Source of the DNA: Anaerolineae bacterium | GTDB taxonomy: Bacteria > Chloroflexota > Anaerolineae > Aggregatilineales > Phototrophicaceae | Reading direction: 5' to 3' | Assembly: GCA_028284565.1 (NCBI GenBank) | Contig: JANQRM010000317.1 | Coordinates: 1-18,493 of the forward strand | DNA length: 18,493 nucleotides | In this document: positions 14,933 to 18,493 of the stretch, one piece after another | How the letters are laid out: each line of letters starts with the position of its first letter | How positions within the stretch are numbered: position 1 is the first letter of the stretch | Position numbers and translations under genes: made by a program | The notes under the pieces: generated by a model | What the model was told of the DNA's origin: nothing | The model's input: only the letters and a program-made list of their open reading frames with translations | The model's database searches: none

Positions 14933-14938
14933 TAAAAT
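14933..14938 (+). promoter_or_regulatory. Candidate -10 element of an internal promoter before the DoxX-like gene
   Basis: TAAAAT matches five of six -10 consensus positions. With a 17-base spacer the -35 is TTAAAT (14910-14915), only three of six, and abuts the CRP-like site. The predicted start is near 14944, about 27 bases before the start codon at 14971. Confidence 0.35.
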
Positions 14939-14960
14939 TGGGCGTTGTTTCTTGAGCAAT

Positions 14961-14964
14961 GGAG
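14961..14964 (+). promoter_or_regulatory. Ribosome binding site deciding the DoxX-like gene start
   Basis: GGAG lies six bases before the ATG at 14971. The upstream in-frame ATG at 14959 overlaps this GGAG and has no comparable motif of its own, so 14971 is preferred. Confidence 0.6.
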
Positions 14965-14970
14965 TTCTCT

Positions 14971-16059
14971 ATGTTTGAGGCTTTGCCCATTTTTCCCCAT
15001 GTGAAATGGTTCGCCAATTTCACCTATTCCGACCAACCTGTGACCTTTGAACAAATCCTCAGCCCCGCTTTCATTGGCTTGGCGATTTTTACCGCCATCG
15101 CACTTGGAATAGCTGTGCTGATTGATCGTCAGTTGGATGGAACGGGTTGGTACGAGCGTATTTCAACGTGGTTTGCCGACCAAAAACACCGTAGCACCGA
15201 CATTATCCGTATTGGGACGGGTATCACTTTGATGCTATCTTGGCAAGCTGACTCACTCCTGACACCGGAACTTCTAGTCGAACAGGGTTGGATTGGTTGG
15301 CTCCAATTTGTGATTGCTTTCCTGCTCTTGTTTCCACGCACCGTACCAATTGCTGGAATAGGACTATTCTTTCTTTATTTCATCGGTGTTCTCCAATTCG
15401 GCGCATTCCACATGCTGGATTATGTCTTATTCTTAGGGATTGGCTATTATCTCTTGGTCAGTCAGTCGAGCAATGAGCGTACCCGCGAAACAGGAATCCC
15501 TGCGCTGTATGTGACATTAGGCTTCTCCCTCTTCTGGTTGGGCTTGGAGAAAATCGCCTATCCACAATGGGGCCTCTTTCTGTTGGAACAAAACCCTGCA
15601 TTGACACTCGGATTGCCCGATGATTTCTTCTTGACGGCGGCGGCATTTATCGAACTGGCTTTAGGCTTTTTGCTGGTGATTGGCTTGCTAGAACGTCCTT
15701 TAGCTTTGGTGGTGACTCTCGTATTTTTCACGACGACATTGGTATTTGGTAAAACAGAAGTGATTGGTCATACGATTGTCCATGCGGTGTTGATCGTCTT
15801 CTTGCTAGAAGGACCCGGCAACTTTCTGAAACCGCCGGTTGATATTCACACAAACTTAGGGTTGCGGGTTGCTTTTGCGTCTGTGAACTTCCTGATTGTG
15901 CTGGCTATCGGTGTCGGCTGGTATGTCTTAGGGGCAAGTGCAGTGCATGATAGTACTGAGCCTGTCGATGATACCGAAGAGACAAGCCATTACATTGAGC
16001 CGAGTTCTCTTCTCACGGATTTTGAGGATTTGCTTCTCTTCCCCGCCAGCAATTTCTAA
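14971..16059 (+). CDS. DoxX-like polytopic membrane protein
   Basis: A 362-residue inner-membrane protein with about eight to ten hydrophobic helices, for example near residues 33-51, 111-120, 127-142, 151-163, 180-191, 222-240, 243-259, 264-279 and 301-320. The soluble acidic tail after residue 325 is rich in Asp, Glu and Ser. Repeated G-x-x-L-L helices, the motif FHMLDYVLFLGIGYYL (146-161) with H147, and the segment GHTIVHAVLIVFLLEGPG (266-283) with H267 and H271 resemble the DoxX/MauE-like family, whose members act with quinones or thiol redox partners. Intramembrane histidines would fit a redox or metal role, but this is inference. It lies between an acyl-CoA dehydrogenase and an AtuA gene with its own promoter candidate. 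A further in-frame ATG at 14959 would add four residues. Confidence 0.65.
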   Translation: MFEALPIFPHVKWFANFTYSDQPVTFEQILSPAFIGLAIFTAIALGIAVLIDRQLDGTGWYERISTWFADQKHRSTDIIRIGTGITLMLSWQADSLLTPELLVEQGWIGWLQFVIAFLLLFPRTVPIAGIGLFFLYFIGVLQFGAFHMLDYVLFLGIGYYLLVSQSSNERTRETGIPALYVTLGFSLFWLGLEKIAYPQWGLFLLEQNPALTLGLPDDFFLTAAAFIELALGFLLVIGLLERPLALVVTLVFFTTTLVFGKTEVIGHTIVHAVLIVFLLEGPGNFLKPPVDIHTNLGLRVAFASVNFLIVLAIGVGWYVLGASAVHDSTEPVDDTEETSHYIEPSSLLTDFEDLLLFPASNF

Positions 16060-16090
16060 GCGAATACGCTACAATATGAACACAAACGGA

Positions 16091-16114
16091 CGAGTACTCA
16101 GAGATGGGTACTCG
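16091..16114 (+). terminator. Hairpin after the DoxX-like gene, weak terminator or translational structure
   Basis: CGAGTAC (16091-16097) and GTACTCG (16108-16114) form a perfect 7-bp stem with a 10-base loop, followed by ATTTTATT. The stem starts 32 bases after the DoxX-like stop. The T-run is interrupted, so termination would be partial. The first possible AtuA start codon (16104-16106) lies in the loop. Confidence 0.35.
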
Positions 16115-17507
16115 ATTTTATTCTGCAAAAACAGAAAGCGATGCAATGACCTATCGCGTGGGTTCCGGTCAGGGATTTTATGGGGATAATGTGCTGAGTG
16201 CTTTGCCCATGATTCTGGGTGGGCATGTGGATGTCGTCTGCTTTGAAGCTCTTGCTGAACTCACTTTAGCCATTCTCCAAAAAGACCGCATGAAAGACCC
16301 CAATCGCGGATATACCTTTGATATTGAAATCATTGCAAAAAAAATCCTGCCAGAAGCCTTTACGCGCAACATCCCCCTGATTACGAATGGCGGTGGGTTA
16401 AATCCACAGAGTGCAGGCGAAAAAGTTCGAGAGATTACCGAACAGTTGGGCTTGGATGGTGTGAAAATCGCTGTGGTGACGGGCGATAACGTCTTGCATC
16501 GGCTAGATGAACTCCAACAGGCGGGCGAATCCCTCAATAGTATTGATACAGGCGAACAATTGTCTGAGGCTGCAAATCAAATGTGGGGCGTAGCGAATGT
16601 CTATCTGGGAGCCGAGCCGATTGTAGAAGCCCTGAATAACGGCGCAGATATGGTCATCACCGGACGAGTAGCAGACCCCTGCTTGTATCTTGCTCCCCTT
16701 ATCGCACATTATGGCTGGGCATGGGATGATTGGGATAAGCTCGCCAGCGGGATTGTCGCAGGTCACCTGTTGGAATGTACAGGACAGGTTGTGGGCGGAA
16801 ACAGTCTCGCATTGATTGATTCGATTGAGGGTCATGAGATGCACGATCTCGGCTATCCCATCGCCCAAGTCCAAGCTGATGGCAGTTTCATCCTTACCAA
16901 AACACCCGATACCAATGGCATAATGACAATTGAGACGGTCAAAGAGCAGTTGCTCTATGAAGTCCATGACCCAGCCAATTACATCACGCCGGATGTGATT
17001 GCGAATTTCACAACACTGAGTTTAGAGGACTTGGGACACGACCAAGTGAAAGTTAGTAGTGTCACAGGCAATGCACGTCCTGAGAAACTGAAGCTGAATT
17101 TGAATCGGTTGGAAGGCTATTCGCGAGAGCTCATTTATACGATTGGCTGGCCCCAAGCATGGCGAAAGTTCGAGCAGATGAAGGACATGATTACTGCCAC
17201 ATGGGAAGGTCTGCCGATTGACCGTGTGTATTATGAATTTTTGGGACATAACAGCTTGTACAAGTCTGTTGCCGATTTGCCTGATGACCCCATGGAACTG
17301 ATTGTACGGTTGGTCTTCACATCAACCGACCCATCAGTGTTAAAGACGGCTGTCCGCAAATTGATGAACAATGGCTTGAGTGGTCCGGCGGGGATGGCAA
17401 TATCCGGCGCGACAATTGGGATGCAACCCCGTCCGATTGTGGGCTTATGGGCAACCCTGATTGACCGTGGCCATATCCAGCCACAAATTGAATATTTTGA
17501 GGTTTAG
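16104..17507 (+). CDS. AtuA family protein (DUF1446), main domain
   Basis: A 467-residue member of the acyclic terpene utilisation AtuA family (DUF1446). The biochemical function is unknown, but in Pseudomonas the gene belongs to the atu cluster for citronellol and geraniol breakdown. Family hallmarks, numbered from 16104, are the N-terminal glycine-rich GSGQGFYGDN (20-29), AELTLAILQKDRMKDP (51-66), TNGGGLNPQS (94-103), GRVADPCLYLAP (187-198) and AGHLLECTGQVVGG (219-232). There is no signal peptide or membrane helix. Two starts are possible, ATG 16104 and ATG 16146 (MTYRVGSG...); neither has a good Shine-Dalgarno. The longer is listed, but 16146 fits the family, where the glycine motif lies within a few residues of the N-terminus, and avoids a start codon inside a hairpin loop. 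The C-terminal domain found in longer AtuA proteins is a separate gene one base downstream. Confidence 0.88.
   Translation: MGTRFYSAKTESDAMTYRVGSGQGFYGDNVLSALPMILGGHVDVVCFEALAELTLAILQKDRMKDPNRGYTFDIEIIAKKILPEAFTRNIPLITNGGGLNPQSAGEKVREITEQLGLDGVKIAVVTGDNVLHRLDELQQAGESLNSIDTGEQLSEAANQMWGVANVYLGAEPIVEALNNGADMVITGRVADPCLYLAPLIAHYGWAWDDWDKLASGIVAGHLLECTGQVVGGNSLALIDSIEGHEMHDLGYPIAQVQADGSFILTKTPDTNGIMTIETVKEQLLYEVHDPANYITPDVIANFTTLSLEDLGHDQVKVSSVTGNARPEKLKLNLNRLEGYSRELIYTIGWPQAWRKFEQMKDMITATWEGLPIDRVYYEFLGHNSLYKSVADLPDDPMELIVRLVFTSTDPSVLKTAVRKLMNNGLSGPAGMAISGATIGMQPRPIVGLWATLIDRGHIQPQIEYFEV
17499..17502 (+). promoter_or_regulatory. Ribosome binding site for the small AtuA-type gene
   Basis: GAGG inside the last codons of the AtuA gene lies six bases before the ATG at 17509. 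It supports that start over an upstream in-frame ATG at 17461, which would add 16 residues overlapping AtuA in another frame. Confidence 0.7.
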
Positions 17508-17508
17508 C

Positions 17509-17817
17509 ATGACCAAACGACTCTATGACCTTGCTTATGGACGCGAGGGAGACAAAGGCAACATTGCCAATATCAGCGTGATTGCCCGCTCATCCGAAGC
17601 CTATCAAGAGATAAAATCCAAACTCACGGCGGAACGAGTCAAAACTCATTTGGGAGAGTTGGTGCAGGGTGAAGTGGTGCGCTATGAATTGGACAATATC
17701 GAGGCTTTGAATTTCGTCTGTTATGATGCGCTGGATGGTGGTGGCACACGAACTCTGCGAATTGATGGCTTGGGTAAGTCGCTGGCTGGTGCATTGCTTT
17801 ACATGGAATGGAAATAA
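17509..17817 (+). CDS. AtuA C-terminal-type small protein (ferredoxin-like fold domain)
   Basis: A 102-residue soluble protein that corresponds to the C-terminal ferredoxin-like domain of long AtuA proteins. The hallmark is the N-terminal LAYGREGDKGNIANISVIAR (residues 6-25), followed by an alpha-beta region and FVCYDALDGGGTRTLRIDG. No cysteine cluster is present, so despite the fold name it would not carry an iron-sulfur cluster. The ATG at 17509 lies one base after the AtuA stop and has GAGG six bases upstream, so translation is probably coupled and the product likely forms a complex with the 467-residue protein. In Pseudomonas AtuA the two parts are fused, as I recall. The function is unknown. 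Confidence 0.85.
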   Translation: MTKRLYDLAYGREGDKGNIANISVIARSSEAYQEIKSKLTAERVKTHLGELVQGEVVRYELDNIEALNFVCYDALDGGGTRTLRIDGLGKSLAGALLYMEWK

Positions 17818-17826
17818 GGAACAACA

Positions 17827-18493
17827 ATGTCGAAACCTTATGAACAACTGGAAACTTTGAATGTCACCTTTGCCAATTCGGTGGTCTATGTGACCCTGAA
17901 CCGACCCGAAGCCCGCAATGCGATGAACTTCAAGATGGTCGAGGAACTAACTCATGTCTTCAAAAAACTGAAGGGAAATCAAGATTATCGCGCCATTGTC
18001 CTTTCTGGCGAAGGCGGAACATTCTGTGCAGGTGGCGACATCAAGGAGATGCGCGAGGTTTATCAAAATCAACTGCCATCGAAGGATAGCGCAGGCAATT
18101 TGGATGTGATGTTGCGCACATGTAACGAAGCCTCCCAAGTCGTCATTGCCAAGGTCGAAGGTGCTGCATTGGGCGGAGGATTGGGACTTATTTGTGTATC
18201 CGATATTGCCATTGCCACGACAACTGCCAAAATCGGCTTGCCAGAAGTCCGTCTCGGTGTTGCCCCCTCCTTTATTTCCCCATTCGTCATTGAGCGCGTT
18301 GGTTTTACTCGTGCGCGGGAGTTAGCACTAACAGGACGACGCTTTGGCGGTGAGGAAGCCCAACGCTATGGCATCGTGCATCATGTTTGCCCAACAGACG
18401 AAATCGACCATTGTTTGCATGATGTGTTGGATGATGTCTTGAAATGTAGCCCGAATGCGCTAGCGACTACCAAAGCGATACTCTTTACGGTCA
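17827..18493 (+). CDS. Enoyl-CoA hydratase/isomerase family protein, LiuC/AtuE-like (partial)
   Basis: The first 222 codons of a crotonase-fold enzyme; it is open at the right edge and the family is usually about 260 residues. The ATG at 17827 has AAGGA six bases upstream, overlapping the preceding stop. Oxyanion-hole motifs are GTFCAGGDIKEM (residues 67-78) and EGAALGGGLGL. The segment LPEVRLGVAPSFISPFVIERVG matches what I recall of 3-methylglutaconyl-CoA hydratases (LiuC) and isohexenylglutaconyl-CoA hydratase (AtuE). The second catalytic glutamate, in LPEVRLG, is present. The first, expected after GGG in GGGCEL of classical hydratases, is glycine (GGGLGL), which is also the LiuC-type pattern. 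The product would act after the carboxylase upstream, hydrating glutaconyl-CoA derivatives to HMG-CoA-like intermediates. Confidence 0.88.
   Translation, partial: MSKPYEQLETLNVTFANSVVYVTLNRPEARNAMNFKMVEELTHVFKKLKGNQDYRAIVLSGEGGTFCAGGDIKEMREVYQNQLPSKDSAGNLDVMLRTCNEASQVVIAKVEGAALGGGLGLICVSDIAIATTTAKIGLPEVRLGVAPSFISPFVIERVGFTRARELALTGRRFGGEEAQRYGIVHHVCPTDEIDHCLHDVLDDVLKCSPNALATTKAILFTV

Noticed and set aside
16503..16967. 154-residue minus-strand frame inside the AtuA gene
   Set aside because: It is antisense to a clearly conserved protein and has no motif or ribosome binding site.
17461..17508. Longer start for the small AtuA-type protein overlapping AtuA
   Set aside because: The extra 16 residues are not family-like, and GAGG supports the ATG at 17509.
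1..18493. CRISPR arrays, tRNA/rRNA genes, insertion sequences or phage genes
   Set aside because: No regularly spaced repeats, cloverleaf-like genes, transposase motifs or target-site duplications were seen by eye on either strand.

Overview
The window reads as a chromosomal segment of a bacterium of moderate, roughly balanced GC content. I infer Chloroflexota (Anaerolineae-like). The reasons are an ABC exporter partner whose N-terminus opens MGIFGGLDAD, a large GT-C type membrane protein with an SWPPRFL-type loop and a C-terminal beta-sandwich, a soluble GAF-GAF-PAS histidine kinase, and a tandem-HTH XRE regulator. This placement rests on remembered family resemblance and was not tested. No rRNA, tRNA, CRISPR array, transposase or phage gene is visible, and no gap between genes exceeds 300 bases.

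Left part (1-6220), all minus strand. A heterodimeric ABC exporter pair (1-128 partial, 131-1936) is followed, reading rightwards, by a small unrecognised ORF (2055-2306). Next comes a three-gene run transcribed leftward: XRE regulator (6220 to 5468), TPR protein (5426 to 4890) and GT-C membrane protein (4884 to 2458). The XRE promoter carries a perfect 7-bp-arm palindrome over its -35 element, a good autoregulatory operator candidate.

Centre (6221-11192). An orphan soluble histidine kinase (6416-8518, plus) is divergent from the XRE gene. It is convergent with an APC-type permease (10990 to 8567, minus) that has a His-rich extracytoplasmic loop and a long cytosolic C-terminal region. A hairpin at 8521-8548 probably terminates both.

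Right part (11193-18493), all plus strand. This is an acyl-CoA catabolic gene set: biotin-dependent carboxylase beta subunit (MCC/GCC class), SAM methyltransferase, acyl-CoA dehydrogenase, DoxX-like membrane protein, AtuA-family protein, a separate small AtuA C-terminal-type protein, and a LiuC/AtuE-type enoyl-CoA hydratase cut by the window edge. Together these match the dehydrogenation, carboxylation and hydration steps shared by leucine/isovalerate (liu) and acyclic terpene (atu) degradation. The biotin-carrying alpha subunit, a lyase and an acyl-CoA synthetase are not in the window and may lie beyond 18493. A CRP/FNR-like palindrome at 14895-14910 sits about 42 bases before a predicted start site, so the second half of the set may have its own activator-dependent promoter.

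The most interesting points are the AtuA/AtuA-C split inside a carboxylase cluster, the possible GCC-like pocket in the carboxylase, the CRP-like promoter geometry, the XRE palindrome and the unusual permease architecture.
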